The notes: generated by a model not told the origin, from the sequence alone. DNA of 64,000 bases from Candidatus Alistipes avicola (GCA_019118565.1 DWYR01000004.1:1-64000); one strand, 5' to 3'. Shown: positions 36,427-45,209, counted from the stretch's first letter. A program made the numbers and translations.

Positions 36427-36801
36427 ATGGAAAGAATCAACACTCCGGAGGATCTGGCCCGCCTGCGCGAACGACTGTGCAGCGAAATGGAGATCCGGGA
36501 GAACAGCAATCAACCGGATCGCTATCCACAGATCCGCATCTCGATGGACGACCGCAGCCTGGCGGCCGGAGCCGACCGACTCGAGAGTTGTTTTATCGAC
36601 ACACTGAAAGAGAGGGGTATCCGGGGTATCGTCACGAAAACAGGCGACCTGGGACACCACGAACAGGCTCCCGTCGTCGAAATCTCCCTTCCGGGAGAGC
36701 CCCCCGCCCTTTACGGGAAGATAACCCCTCAACGCGCACAGGAGCTGGTCGAAAGAGTCATCCGGCGAAGAGAGTCCGTCGAGGGGATTGTCACGGAGTA
36801 A
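36427..36801 (+). CDS. HndB-like hydrogenase subunit lacking Fe-S cysteines
   Basis: A 124-residue thioredoxin-like ferredoxin-fold protein. The C-terminal half (LAAGADRLESCFIDTLKERG, VVEISLPGEPPALYGKITPQ) resembles HndB of NADP-reducing hydrogenases, which usually binds a [2Fe-2S] cluster. The cluster loop here reads TGDLGHHEQAP, against TGCFGFCEQGP in the N-terminal domain of the next gene: D74 and H78 stand where cysteines are expected, and R43 replaces the earlier one. Only C18 and C55 remain, at other places. It is first in the hydrogenase operon, 37 nt before the HndC-like gene, so it is probably a structural or regulatory subunit. Family assignment is from pattern, not a search. Confidence 0.72.
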   Translation: MERINTPEDLARLRERLCSEMEIRENSNQPDRYPQIRISMDDRSLAAGADRLESCFIDTLKERGIRGIVTKTGDLGHHEQAPVVEISLPGEPPALYGKITPQRAQELVERVIRRRESVEGIVTE

Positions 36802-36838
36802 TCCGATCTTCCGATCTTTAACAAGCACTTCGATCTCA

Positions 36839-38629
36839 ATGGCAAGATTCAACAACTACATTCTGGTATGCGGAGGTACGGGATGCCGCGCCTCGCACAG
36901 TGAACAGATCATCGAGGCGCTGCGCAAAGCGCTCGAAGAGGCCGGCGCCGCCGACCAAACCCAGGTGATCCGCACGGGCTGTTTCGGATTCTGCGAACAG
37001 GGTCCGATCGTCAAGATGATTCCGGACAACACGTTTTACGTCTCGGTCAAGCCGGAAGATGCCCCTGAAATCGTCCGCGAGCACGTTGTCCGGGGTCGTA
37101 AGGTGGAGCGGCTCCTCTATACGGCACCCGACACGGGCGAGCACGTTCCCGACAGCAAACACATGAAGTTCTACAAGCCGCAAATGCGCATCGCCCTGCG
37201 CAACTGCGGATTCATCGACCCCGAGAATATCGGGGAGTATATCGCCCGCGACGGATATGCCGCCCTGAGCAAGACGCTCCAGATGAAACCCGAGGAGGTC
37301 ATCCAGCAGATCATCGACTCGGGGTTGCGGGGACGCGGCGGAGGCGGATTCCCGACCGGTCTGAAGTGGCAGATCACCCGCAACACCCCCTCTGAACGCA
37401 AATACGTCGTCTGCAACGCCGACGAGGGCGACCCAGGGGCCTTCATGGACCGTTCGATCCTCGAAGGCGACCCCCACTCGATCGTCGAGGCGATGGCCAT
37501 CAACGGCTACTGCACCGGTGCCTCGCACGGTCTGGTCTACATCCGGGCCGAATACCCGCTGGCCATCGAACGACTGCGCAAGGCGATCGAGCAGGCACGC
37601 CAATACGGTCTGCTGGGCGACCATATCCTGGGGTCGGACTTCTCCTTCGACATCGAGTTGCGCTACGGTGCCGGGGCCTTCGTCTGCGGTGAGGAGACCG
37701 CCCTGATCCACTCGATGGAGGGACGAAGGGGGGAACCTACCGTCAAGCCGCCCTACCCGAGCGAATCGGGCTACAAGGGCTACCCGACCAATGTGAACAA
37801 TGTCGAGACCTACGCCAATATCCCGCCCATCCTGCTCAACGGAGCCGCGTGGTTCGCCTCGATCGGCACGGAGCGGAGCAAGGGAACCAAGGTCTTCGCG
37901 CTGGCCGGAAAGGTCAACAACGTGGGGTTGATCGAGGTACCGATGGGAACCACCCTGCGTGAGGTAATCTTCGAGATCGGCGGCGGTATCAAGAACGGCA
38001 AGAAGTTCAAGGCGGTCCAGACCGGAGGCCCGTCGGGAGGCTGTCTGACCGAAAAGCACCTCGACACGCCGATCGACTACGACAATCTGCTGCAGTGCGG
38101 CTCGATGATGGGATCGGGCGGCATGATCGTCATGGACGAGGACGACTGCATGGTCTCGGTGGCCAAATTCTACCTCGAATTCACCGTCGACGAATCGTGC
38201 GGCAAGTGTACCCCGTGCCGCATCGGCAACAAGCGGTTGCTCGAGATCCTTGAACGGATCACACGCGGCCAGGGGCGGGAGGAGGATCTCGACGAACTGC
38301 GCAACCTCTCCAGCGTGATCCGCGACTCGTCGCTCTGCGCCCTGGGACAGACCGCCCCCAACCCGGTGCTCTCGACCATGGAGAACTTCTGGGACGAATA
38401 CGTCGCCCACGTCAGGGACCACACCTGCCCGGCACACCGTTGCCGCGACCTGATGAGCTACGTAATCGACCCGAGGATCTGCAAGGGATGTTCACTCTGC
38501 GCCCGCATGTGTCCGCCGGGTGCGATCAGCGGCATTCCCAAACAACCCTACGCCATCGACCAGTCGCGCTGCATCAAGTGCGGCACCTGCCTCGAGAAGT
38601 GCCGCTTCGGCGCGATCAGTATCCAATAA
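36839..38629 (+). CDS. hndC: NADH-binding flavoprotein subunit of bifurcating hydrogenase (HydB/HndC, NuoF-like)
   Basis: A 596-residue iron-sulfur flavoprotein. Domains in order: N-terminal [2Fe-2S] thioredoxin-like domain (C11, C16, C48, C52), NuoF-like FMN and NADH domain (IDSGLRGRGGGGFPTGLKWQ, VVCNADEGDPGAFMDRS), SLBB, the [4Fe-4S] motif ESCGKCTPCRIGNKRLLE, and two C-terminal ferredoxin clusters (CKGCSLCARMC, CIKCGTCLEKC). This is the layout of HydB/HndC, which oxidises or reduces NAD(P)H and passes electrons to the hydrogenase subunit. The frame is open upstream into the previous gene; MARFNNYILV is the natural start. Confidence 0.93.
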   Translation: MARFNNYILVCGGTGCRASHSEQIIEALRKALEEAGAADQTQVIRTGCFGFCEQGPIVKMIPDNTFYVSVKPEDAPEIVREHVVRGRKVERLLYTAPDTGEHVPDSKHMKFYKPQMRIALRNCGFIDPENIGEYIARDGYAALSKTLQMKPEEVIQQIIDSGLRGRGGGGFPTGLKWQITRNTPSERKYVVCNADEGDPGAFMDRSILEGDPHSIVEAMAINGYCTGASHGLVYIRAEYPLAIERLRKAIEQARQYGLLGDHILGSDFSFDIELRYGAGAFVCGEETALIHSMEGRRGEPTVKPPYPSESGYKGYPTNVNNVETYANIPPILLNGAAWFASIGTERSKGTKVFALAGKVNNVGLIEVPMGTTLREVIFEIGGGIKNGKKFKAVQTGGPSGGCLTEKHLDTPIDYDNLLQCGSMMGSGGMIVMDEDDCMVSVAKFYLEFTVDESCGKCTPCRIGNKRLLEILERITRGQGREEDLDELRNLSSVIRDSSLCALGQTAPNPVLSTMENFWDEYVAHVRDHTCPAHRCRDLMSYVIDPRICKGCSLCARMCPPGAISGIPKQPYAIDQSRCIKCGTCLEKCRFGAISIQ

Positions 38630-38650
38630 CCCCTCACAAGCACGATTCGC

Positions 38651-40429
38651 ATGGAAAAGATAAGATTAACGATCGACAACCGTCCGCTCGAAGTGGACAA
38701 AGGGACCAACCTGGTCGAGGCGGCCGCCACGATCGGTATCCGCATCCCGACGCTCTGCTACCTGAATCTCCACGAATTCGGATGCAAGAACGATCCGGGT
38801 GTCTGCCGCATCTGCGTAGTCGAGGTCGAGGGGCGCAAGAACCTGGCTCCGGCCTGCAAGACGCTCTGCACCGAGGGGATGGTCGTACGGACCCACACAC
38901 CGCGCGTCATCAACGCCCGCCAGACCATTCTGGAACTGATCCTCTCGGACCACCCCAACGAATGCCTCACCTGCTCGAAAAACGGCTATTGCAGCCTGCA
39001 GACCATGGCCAAGGATCTGGGTGTCCGCGAAGCTAAATACAAGGGAGAGACCACCAAACCGCTACAGGACCTCTCGCCCTCGGTGGTCCGCAACATGGAG
39101 AAGTGCATCCTCTGCCGCCGCTGCGAGACGGTTTGCAACCAGATGCAGACGGTCGGAGCGCTGTCGGTGGTCGGACGCGGATTCACCTCGGTGCTCTGCA
39201 CGGCCTTTAACGACCCGATCCTCTCGTCGAACTGTGTGAACTGCGGCCAGTGCGTAGCCGTCTGTCCAACCAACGCCCTCTCCGAGAACAGCAATATCAA
39301 AGAGGTGTTGCGGGCGCTGGCCGACCCCACAAAAACGGTCGTCGTGCAGACAGCTCCGGCCGTCCGTGTCGCTCTGGGACAGGATTTCGGACTGGAGGGG
39401 GAGAGCGTCACGGGCAAAATGGCCACGGCACTCCGCCAGCTCGGATTCGACTACGTATTCGACACCGATTTCGCAGCCGATCTGACCATTATGGAGGAGG
39501 GGACCGAACTGCTCGGGCGCCTCGAAAAGCATCTGGCCGGCAACCGGCAGGCACGTCTTCCGATCATGACCTCCTGCTGTCCGGGCTGGGTCTCCTTTGT
39601 AGAGAAACACTTTCCCGAGCTGAGAGAGTATCTCTCCACGGCCAAATCGCCACAGCAGATGTTCGGCGCGATCGCCAAGAACTACCTGGCCCCGAAGCTC
39701 GGAATCGACCGCCGGCACCTGATCGTCGTCTCGGTCATGCCGTGCGTAGCCAAGAAGTCGGAGGCCGCGCGGCCCGAATTCAGCAGCGAGGGAGATCCGG
39801 ATGTGAATATCTCGATCACCACCCGCGAACTGGCCCACATGATCCGCTACGCCAATATGGATTTCGACAAACTGCCCGAAAGCGACTTCGACTCACCGTT
39901 GGGAGAATCGACCGGTGCGAGTGCGATCTTCGGCGTTACGGGCGGCGTCATCGAAGCGGCAGTCCGCACCGCCTACGAAGTGCACACGGGAAAGCCACTG
40001 CCACGAATCGACTTCACCGAGTTACGAGGTCTTGAAGGGGTCCGGTCGGCAACGATCGACTTCGACGGCACCCCGATCCGCATCGGCATCGCCCATGGGT
40101 TGGGGAACGCCCGCAAACTGGTCGAGAAGATCCTCGCGGGCGAGGCCGACTATCATGCGGTCGAGGTGATGGCCTGTCCGGGCGGCTGCATCAACGGCGG
40201 CGGACAACCCTACCATCGGGGCAATGCGGCTCTGTTGAAACAGCGCACCGCCTCGCTCTACGCCGAGGACCGCAGTAAACCGATCCGCAAGTCGCACGAG
40301 AACCCGGCGATCCGGCAACTCTACGCAGAGTTTCTCGGCAAGCCCTGCGGCGAGCTTTCGCACCGGCTGCTGCATACCCACTACATTGACCGCAAACCGG
40401 TCGTAGAACCGATCCCCAACAAGAAATAG
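38651..40429 (+). CDS. hydA: [FeFe] hydrogenase catalytic subunit (HydA/HndD)
   Basis: A 592-residue M3-type [FeFe] hydrogenase that makes or uses H2. N-terminal [2Fe-2S] (C36, C52, C55, C69), His-Cys3 cluster (H101, C105, C108, C114), two [4Fe-4S] clusters (C152, C155, C158, C162 and C195, C198, C201, C205), then the H-cluster motifs L1 TSCCPGW (C309 proton relay, C310 ligand), L2 MPCVAKKSE (C365) and L3 MACPGGCINGGGQP (C509, C513). A small-subunit-like C-terminal domain follows (NPAIRQLYAEFLGKPCGELS). With the NuoF- and NuoE-like partners it probably forms an electron-bifurcating or confurcating enzyme with NAD(P)H and ferredoxin. HydE, HydF and HydG maturases are not in the window. Confidence 0.96.
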   Translation: MEKIRLTIDNRPLEVDKGTNLVEAAATIGIRIPTLCYLNLHEFGCKNDPGVCRICVVEVEGRKNLAPACKTLCTEGMVVRTHTPRVINARQTILELILSDHPNECLTCSKNGYCSLQTMAKDLGVREAKYKGETTKPLQDLSPSVVRNMEKCILCRRCETVCNQMQTVGALSVVGRGFTSVLCTAFNDPILSSNCVNCGQCVAVCPTNALSENSNIKEVLRALADPTKTVVVQTAPAVRVALGQDFGLEGESVTGKMATALRQLGFDYVFDTDFAADLTIMEEGTELLGRLEKHLAGNRQARLPIMTSCCPGWVSFVEKHFPELREYLSTAKSPQQMFGAIAKNYLAPKLGIDRRHLIVVSVMPCVAKKSEAARPEFSSEGDPDVNISITTRELAHMIRYANMDFDKLPESDFDSPLGESTGASAIFGVTGGVIEAAVRTAYEVHTGKPLPRIDFTELRGLEGVRSATIDFDGTPIRIGIAHGLGNARKLVEKILAGEADYHAVEVMACPGGCINGGGQPYHRGNAALLKQRTASLYAEDRSKPIRKSHENPAIRQLYAEFLGKPCGELSHRLLHTHYIDRKPVVEPIPNKK

Positions 40430-40438
40430 CAACACTGT

Positions 40439-40933
40439 ATGGAAAAGATATGCCTCTCCGAGCGGAGAATCGACGAAATAAAGACCATTTGCCGGACCCA
40501 CCACAACGATCCGGGCGAGTTGATCAACATTCTGCACGACACGCAGAACAAACTGGGTTATCTGCCCAAGCAGGTACAGGAGTTGATCGCTCTCGAGCTG
40601 GGAATCCCGGCCTCGCGCGTCTATGGTGTCGTGAGCTTCTACTCCTTCTTCACGATGACCCCGAAGGGCAAGTACCCGATCTCGGTCTGCATGGGAACGG
40701 CCTGCTATGTCCGGGGTGGAGAGAAGGTGCTCGATGAATTCAAACGCCTGCTCAACATCGACGTGGGCGGCACGACTCCCGACGGCCTCTTCTCGCTTGA
40801 CTCGCTGCGCTGTGTGGGAGCCTGCGGCCTGGCCCCGGTGGTCATGGTCGGACCGCGCGTGTATGGCCGGCTGAAGGTGGCCGACGTAAAGCGCATCATC
40901 GACGAGGTAACGGCCCACGAACAGGAGATTTAA
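40439..40933 (+). CDS. hndA: NuoE-like [2Fe-2S] subunit of the hydrogenase (HydC/HndA)
   Basis: A 164-residue 24-kDa-subunit homologue: N-terminal helical bundle (NKLGYLPKQVQELIALELGI) and a thioredoxin-like [2Fe-2S] domain with C84, C89, C125 and C129 (ISVCMGTACYVRGG, LRCVGACGLAPVVMV). It links the flavoprotein to the catalytic subunit. It comes last in this operon, whereas the hnd operon of Desulfovibrio starts with hndA. A terminator follows within 25 nt, ending the operon. Confidence 0.94.
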   Translation: MEKICLSERRIDEIKTICRTHHNDPGELINILHDTQNKLGYLPKQVQELIALELGIPASRVYGVVSFYSFFTMTPKGKYPISVCMGTACYVRGGEKVLDEFKRLLNIDVGGTTPDGLFSLDSLRCVGACGLAPVVMVGPRVYGRLKVADVKRIIDEVTAHEQEI

Positions 40934-40955
40934 CGAACAACCTTCAAAAGCGAAT

Positions 40956-40999
40956 TACACGGATTTTTCCGCACCGGCGGAGAGATCCGTGTATTTTTT
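40956..40999 (+). terminator. Terminator of the hydrogenase operon
   Basis: Stem TACACGGAT / ATCCGTGTA enclosing a GC-rich 20-nt loop, followed by TTTTTTA. Confidence 0.82.
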
Positions 41000-41034
41000 A
41001 TCGGCTCAACGTAGTCCTTCTTCCACTTTTTTGG

Positions 41035-41042
41035 TATATTTG
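41035..41042 (+). promoter_or_regulatory. -7 box of the thiamin operon
   Basis: TATATTTG, exact TAnnTTTG, 11 nt before the riboswitch. No clear TTTG at the -33 position. Confidence 0.65.
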
Positions 41043-41053
41043 CGGCACATTAC

Positions 41054-41142
41054 ACAAGAGGGGTGCCTTGCCGAGAGGACACGGAAAGGCTGAGATCATA
41101 CCCTATGAACTTGATGCGGGCAATACCGTCGAAAGGACTTGT
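41054..41142 (+). promoter_or_regulatory. TPP riboswitch (THI element)
   Basis: The aptamer that binds thiamin diphosphate in mRNA. P1 is ACAAG/CTTGT at the two ends; the conserved GAGGGGTGCC, GGCTGAGAT-catACCC and GAACTTGATGCGGGCAATACCG segments are all present, as is the closing GAAAGGAC. A stem ACCGTA (41149-41154) with TACGGT (41182-41187) follows and ends 6 nt before the thiS start codon. There is no T-run, so control is more likely at translation than by termination. It should shut off the whole operon when thiamin diphosphate is plentiful. Confidence 0.95.
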
Positions 41143-41193
41143 TCATAGACCGTAGTTTTCTTCGCGGACATCTCTGTAAATTACGGTATCACC

Positions 41194-41394
41194 ATGGAAA
41201 TATTCATCAATGGCAAATCGATTGCCACCGACCGGCCGGGTTCGCTGGCCGAGTTGCTGCAACAACAGGGCATCCCGACCGAAGGGACGGCCGTAGCCAT
41301 CAACAACCGCGTCATCCCGCGCAGCCAGTGGGGTTCGACCCCGGTGGAGGATCAAATGAAGATCACCATCATCAGCGCCGTCTGCGGAGGATGA
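41194..41394 (+). CDS. thiS: Sulfur carrier protein ThiS
   Basis: A 66-residue ubiquitin-fold protein ending in the required Gly-Gly (ISAVCGG). Its C-terminal glycine is adenylated by ThiF, then converted to a thiocarboxylate that donates sulfur to the thiazole made by ThiG. The MEIFINGKSI start, the VAINNRVIPRSQW segment and the length are typical. First gene after the TPP riboswitch. The stop codon overlaps the next start (ATGA). Confidence 0.94.
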   Translation: MEIFINGKSIATDRPGSLAELLQQQGIPTEGTAVAINNRVIPRSQWGSTPVEDQMKITIISAVCGG

Positions 41395-41984
41395 TGCGCC
41401 TGATCGTCATAACCGACACCCCGTTCATCGCAGGTGAGGGGGGTATCATCCGCCAACTGCTCGACGAGGGGATCGATCGCCTACACCTGCGCAAACCGGG
41501 TGCCAACCCGGATCAGATGCGCCGTCTGATCGAGTCGCTCCCGGCGGCCTATCATCCGCGCCTTTCGCTGCAGGACTGCCAGCAGCTGGCTCTGGAATAC
41601 GGGATCGGAGGTGTACACCTGAACGCCCGATCGCCTCAGCCCCCTCTCGGATTCGAGGGGATCGTCAGCCGCTCCTGCCATTCACTGGAGGAGCTCGCGA
41701 CCCATCCTGAGGAGGATTACCTCTTTCTAAGCCCTATTTTCGACAGTATTTCGAAGAGCGGCTATCGGGCTGCCTTTACGCCGGAACAGTTACGGGAGGC
41801 TGCCCGACAGGGAATCATCAATCGCCGGATCGTGGCGCTCGGAGGCATCCGCCCCGAATACCTGCCCACGCTGCGTGATTACGGATTCGGCGGAGCGGCA
41901 CTGCTCGGCTGCATCTGGCGAGACGCGAGCGCCGAAGGGCTCCGGCGGACCCTGCAAGCCATCCGAAAATTTAACGACCGATAA
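41391..41984 (+). CDS. tenI: TenI-like ThiE paralogue
   Basis: A 197-residue TIM-barrel protein of the ThiE/TenI family. It keeps LHLRKPG, IGGVHLN, SRSCHSLEEL, LFLSPIFDSISKSGY and VALGGI but differs from true ThiE at the diphosphate site: SLQD replaces the ND/DD-R motif and SISKSG replaces the TxTK loop. TenI enzymes isomerise the thiazole tautomer made by ThiG instead of coupling it to the pyrimidine. A full ThiE follows directly, so this copy is best read as TenI. An alternative ATG lies 3 nt downstream. Confidence 0.8.
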   Translation: MMRLIVITDTPFIAGEGGIIRQLLDEGIDRLHLRKPGANPDQMRRLIESLPAAYHPRLSLQDCQQLALEYGIGGVHLNARSPQPPLGFEGIVSRSCHSLEELATHPEEDYLFLSPIFDSISKSGYRAAFTPEQLREAARQGIINRRIVALGGIRPEYLPTLRDYGFGGAALLGCIWRDASAEGLRRTLQAIRKFNDR

Positions 41985-41988
41985 AATC

Positions 41989-42615
41989 ATGTTGCAATTC
42001 ATTACACACCATACGGATCGATACGATGAGATCCAGGGGACCGAGACAGTCCTCCGGGGAGGATGCCGCTGGGTCCAACTTCGCATGAAGGATGCCTCGA
42101 CGGAGGAGTTCCTCCGCGTGGGACGGGAGGTGGGACGCCTCTGCCGCCAATACGGGGCGACCTTCCTGCTCGACGACCGGGTAGATGCAGTTAAGGAGCT
42201 CGGCGCGGACGGCGTACACCTGGGCAAGAACGATATGCCGGTAGCCGAAGCCCGCAAATTGCTGGGACCCGACAAACTGATCGGAGCGACGGCCAATACC
42301 TTCGAAGATATCGCACGGGCCGCTGCCCAAGGGGCCGACTACATCGGCCTGGGGCCCTTCCGCTTTACCCAGACCAAACGCAACCTCAGCCCGATCCTCG
42401 GACTGGAGGGATACCGCACGATCCTTGCGCGCTGCCGCGAGGCCGGCATCGACCGTCCCGTAGTGGCCATCGGCGGCATCACGGCAGCCGACATCGCCGA
42501 CCTGATGGCGACCGGCATCTCGGGCGTCGCCCTCTCGGGAACGCTGCTCGGAGCCGAGCAACCGGCCGAAGAAACTCGAAAAATCATGGAACTTTTAACA
42601 CCATACAGACAATGA
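41989..42615 (+). CDS. thiE: Thiamine phosphate synthase
   Basis: ThiE couples the pyrimidine diphosphate with thiazole phosphate to form thiamin phosphate. The 208-residue chain has the complete site: VQLRMKD (about 25-31), [41 protein letters not shown] and [10 protein letters not shown]. It starts 4 nt after the TenI-like gene; the frame is open further upstream only as overlap with that gene. Its stop overlaps thiG (ATGA). Confidence 0.94.
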   Translation: MLQFITHHTDRYDEIQGTETVLRGGCRWVQLRMKDASTEEFLRVGREVGRLCRQYGATFLLDDRVDAVKELGADGVHLGKNDMPVAEARKLLGPDKLIGATANTFEDIARAAAQGADYIGLGPFRFTQTKRNLSPILGLEGYRTILARCREAGIDRPVVAIGGITAADIADLMATGISGVALSGTLLGAEQPAEETRKIMELLTPYRQ

Positions 42616-43379
42616 AAGATTTAGTTATCGGCGGACGGACGTTCCGTTCGCGCCTTTTCGTAGGAACGGGTAAGTTCAGTTCGAACGACCTGATGGCCAA
42701 AGCGATCGTCGCTTCGGGATCGGAGATGGTTACCGTAGCCATGAAACGCATCGACATGAGCAACCCGAACGACGACATGCTGTCGCACGTACGCCGCCCC
42801 GAAATCCAACTTCTGCCCAATACGTCGGGAGTACGCAATGCCGAGGAGGCCGTTTTGGCCGCCCAGCTCGCCCGCGAAGCCTTCGGCACCAACTTCATCA
42901 AACTGGAGATCCACCCCGATCCCAAATACCTGCTCCCCGATCCGGTCGAGACGCTCCGGGCAACGGAACAGCTCGTCAAACTGGGATTCGTCGTACTCCC
43001 CTATATCCAGGCCGACCCGGTACTGTGCAAACGACTCGAGGAGGCCGGTGCCGCCACGGTAATGCCGCTGGCTGCCCCGATCGGCACCAACAAGGGTCTC
43101 GTTACGCGCGAACTGCTGGAGATCATCATCGAGCAGAGCAACGTCCCGGTAGTCATCGATGCCGGTCTGGGTGCTCCGTCGCACGCCGCTGCCGCCATGG
43201 AGATGGGAGCCGACGCCGTGCTGGTCAATACGGCCATCGCCGTTGCAGGAGATCCCGTCCGTATGGCACAGGCCTTCGCACAGGCTGTCGTAGCCGGCCG
43301 TGAGGCCTTCGAAGCCGGTCTGGGTGCCCAGAAACGTTCGGCTGAAGCCAGCTCACCGCTCACCTCGTTCCTCGACTAA
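42612..43379 (+). CDS. thiG: Thiazole synthase ThiG
   Basis: ThiG condenses DXP, dehydroglycine and ThiS-thiocarboxylate to the thiazole. The 255-residue length is normal and the core motifs are there: [16 protein letters not shown], the Schiff-base lysine region [39 protein letters not shown] and [20 protein letters not shown]. Its DXP substrate comes from Dxs (5467-7362). Starts within the thiE stop codon. Confidence 0.97.
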   Translation: MKDLVIGGRTFRSRLFVGTGKFSSNDLMAKAIVASGSEMVTVAMKRIDMSNPNDDMLSHVRRPEIQLLPNTSGVRNAEEAVLAAQLAREAFGTNFIKLEIHPDPKYLLPDPVETLRATEQLVKLGFVVLPYIQADPVLCKRLEEAGAATVMPLAAPIGTNKGLVTRELLEIIIEQSNVPVVIDAGLGAPSHAAAAMEMGADAVLVNTAIAVAGDPVRMAQAFAQAVVAGREAFEAGLGAQKRSAEASSPLTSFLD

Positions 43380-43394
43380 AACTTGCGACGACCT

Positions 43395-44504
43395 ATGTTT
43401 TCGGAAGAATTAGCCCAATACGACTGGAATGAGACGCTGGAGCGCATCCAGTCGAAGCGCCCGGCCGACGTGGAGACGGCTCTCGGCAAGGAGAACCTCA
43501 CGCTCGACGACTTCATGGCGCTCGTGTCGCCCGCTGCAGCCGCCTACATCGAGCCGATGGCCCGGCTGAGCCGCAAATATACCCAGGAGCGGTTCGGCAA
43601 GACCATCTCGATGTACATCCCGATGTATATCACCAACTCCTGCACCAACTCGTGCGTCTACTGCGGCTTCAACCGCCACAACGCCATTGCCCGCGTCATC
43701 CTGACCCCGGAGCAGATCGAACAGGAGTGCCGGGCGATCCGTGAAATCGGACCGTTCGAGAACCTGCTGCTCGTCACGGGAGAGAATCCCAAGGCGGCCG
43801 GCGTGGACTATATCGAAGAGGCGCTGCACATCTGCCGTCCCTACTTCAACAACCTGACCATCGAGGTGATGCCGTTGGCGGCCGAGGAGTATGCCCGTCT
43901 CACGGAGTCGGGTCTGAACGGCGTGGTCTGCTTTCAGGAGACCTACCACCGCGACAACTACAAACTCTACCACCCGGCCGGCATGAAGTCGAACTTCGAG
44001 TGGCGCGTCAACGGCTTCGACCGTATGGGGCAGGCTGGTGTCCACAAGATCGGCATGGGCGTACTGATCGGTCTGGAGGAGTGGCGCACCGATGTCACGA
44101 TGATGGCCCTGCACCTGCGTTACCTGCGCAAACACTACTGGAAGACGCGCTACAGCGTCAACTTCCCGCGCATGCGCCCGTCGGAGGGACACTTCCAACC
44201 GAAGGTGATCATGAGCGACAAGGAGCTGGCACAAGTAACCTTCGCCTTCCGCATCTTCGACCACGATGTCGATATCTCCTACTCGACGCGTGAAAGCGCT
44301 GCGTTCCGCAACCACATGGCCACGCTCGGCGTAACGTCGATGAGTGCCGGATCGAAGACCGATCCGGGAGGGTACGTCACCTATCCCCAATCGCTCGAAC
44401 AGTTCGCCGTAAGCGACGAGCGCACCCCCTCCGAGGTCGAAAGAGACATCCGCAAGGAGGGGTACGAGGTGGTTTGGAAGGATTGGGACAAAATCTTCGA
44501 CTAA
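43395..44504 (+). CDS. thiH: 2-iminoacetate synthase ThiH (radical SAM)
   Basis: ThiH uses S-adenosylmethionine and a [4Fe-4S] cluster to cleave tyrosine into p-cresol and dehydroglycine (2-iminoacetate), the anaerobic route to the thiazole nitrogen and C2. The 369-residue chain has the radical-SAM triad C-x3-C-x2-C in TNSCTNSCVYCGFNR (near residue 80) and the ThiH-typical MSAGSKTDPGGY near the end. Use of ThiH rather than ThiO fits an anaerobe. I take the ATG at 43395; a TTG four codons earlier is possible. Confidence 0.95.
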   Translation: MFSEELAQYDWNETLERIQSKRPADVETALGKENLTLDDFMALVSPAAAAYIEPMARLSRKYTQERFGKTISMYIPMYITNSCTNSCVYCGFNRHNAIARVILTPEQIEQECRAIREIGPFENLLLVTGENPKAAGVDYIEEALHICRPYFNNLTIEVMPLAAEEYARLTESGLNGVVCFQETYHRDNYKLYHPAGMKSNFEWRVNGFDRMGQAGVHKIGMGVLIGLEEWRTDVTMMALHLRYLRKHYWKTRYSVNFPRMRPSEGHFQPKVIMSDKELAQVTFAFRIFDHDVDISYSTRESAAFRNHMATLGVTSMSAGSKTDPGGYVTYPQSLEQFAVSDERTPSEVERDIRKEGYEVVWKDWDKIFD

Positions 44505-44506
44505 CG

Positions 44507-45205
44507 ATGTCCAGCGAACGTTACGCCCGACAAACGATGTTGCCGGAGATCGGTCCGGCCGGACAGCTGCGTCTGCACGACGCGGCCGTCCTCATCGTCG
44601 GACTCGGCGGACTCGGCTCGGCAGCTGCTCCCTACCTGGTCGGAGCCGGCATAGGCCGCATCGGTCTGGCCGACCCCGACACGGTCTCGGAGAGCAACCT
44701 TCCCCGGCAGATCCTCTACACGGAAGCTCAGCTCGGAGAGCCGAAAGTGGCTGCTGCCCGCCAGCGGCTTGCCGCCCTCTGCTCGGCAACCCGTTTCGAC
44801 TGCTATCCGGAGGGGATTACCGCCGAAAATGCTGCACAGATCATCCCGGCGTACGACCTGGTGATCGACTGCTGCGACAACTACCCCACCCGCTACCTGA
44901 TAGACGACTGTTGCGCCGCCTGCGGGAAGCCCTGGATCTACGGCTCGATCGGCGAGTTCTGCGGCCAGGCGAGCGTGATGAACTACCGCCGCCAGAGCCG
45001 TTACGCAGCCCTCTATCCCGACCGTGAGGCTCTCTGTGCCCTGCCCCGTTCGAGCAGCGGCGTATTGGGACCGCTGCCGGGAATCATCGGCGCGATCGAA
45101 GCGGCTGAGGCGATCAAACTGCTCTCCGGCGCGGGCGAACCGCTCGACGGACGGCTCTTTACGATAGATTTGAAAACATTACAAACGAACATCTTTGATT
45201 TTTAA
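44507..45205 (+). CDS. thiF: ThiF/HesA/MoeB-family adenylyltransferase without zinc site
   Basis: This 232-residue E1-like enzyme should adenylate the C-terminus of ThiS. It has the nucleotide-binding VLIVGLGGLGSAAAPYLVGAG (31-51), DPDTVSESNLPRQILY (with the conserved R and D/N residues) and VIDCCDNYPTRYLIDD. The two CxxC pairs that bind zinc in E. coli ThiF are missing: the first position reads RYAALYPD and the chain ends at NIFDF before the second. A cysteine (LCALPRSSSG) remains near the usual persulfide-forming Cys184. It starts 2 nt after thiH. Confidence 0.9.
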   Translation: MSSERYARQTMLPEIGPAGQLRLHDAAVLIVGLGGLGSAAAPYLVGAGIGRIGLADPDTVSESNLPRQILYTEAQLGEPKVAAARQRLAALCSATRFDCYPEGITAENAAQIIPAYDLVIDCCDNYPTRYLIDDCCAACGKPWIYGSIGEFCGQASVMNYRRQSRYAALYPDREALCALPRSSSGVLGPLPGIIGAIEAAEAIKLLSGAGEPLDGRLFTIDLKTLQTNIFDF

Positions 45206-45209
45206 CGAT

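Noticed and set aside
36836..38437. 533-codon open frame opposite the NuoF-like hydrogenase subunit
   Set aside because: Antisense shadow; the plus strand encodes all cluster motifs of the subunit.
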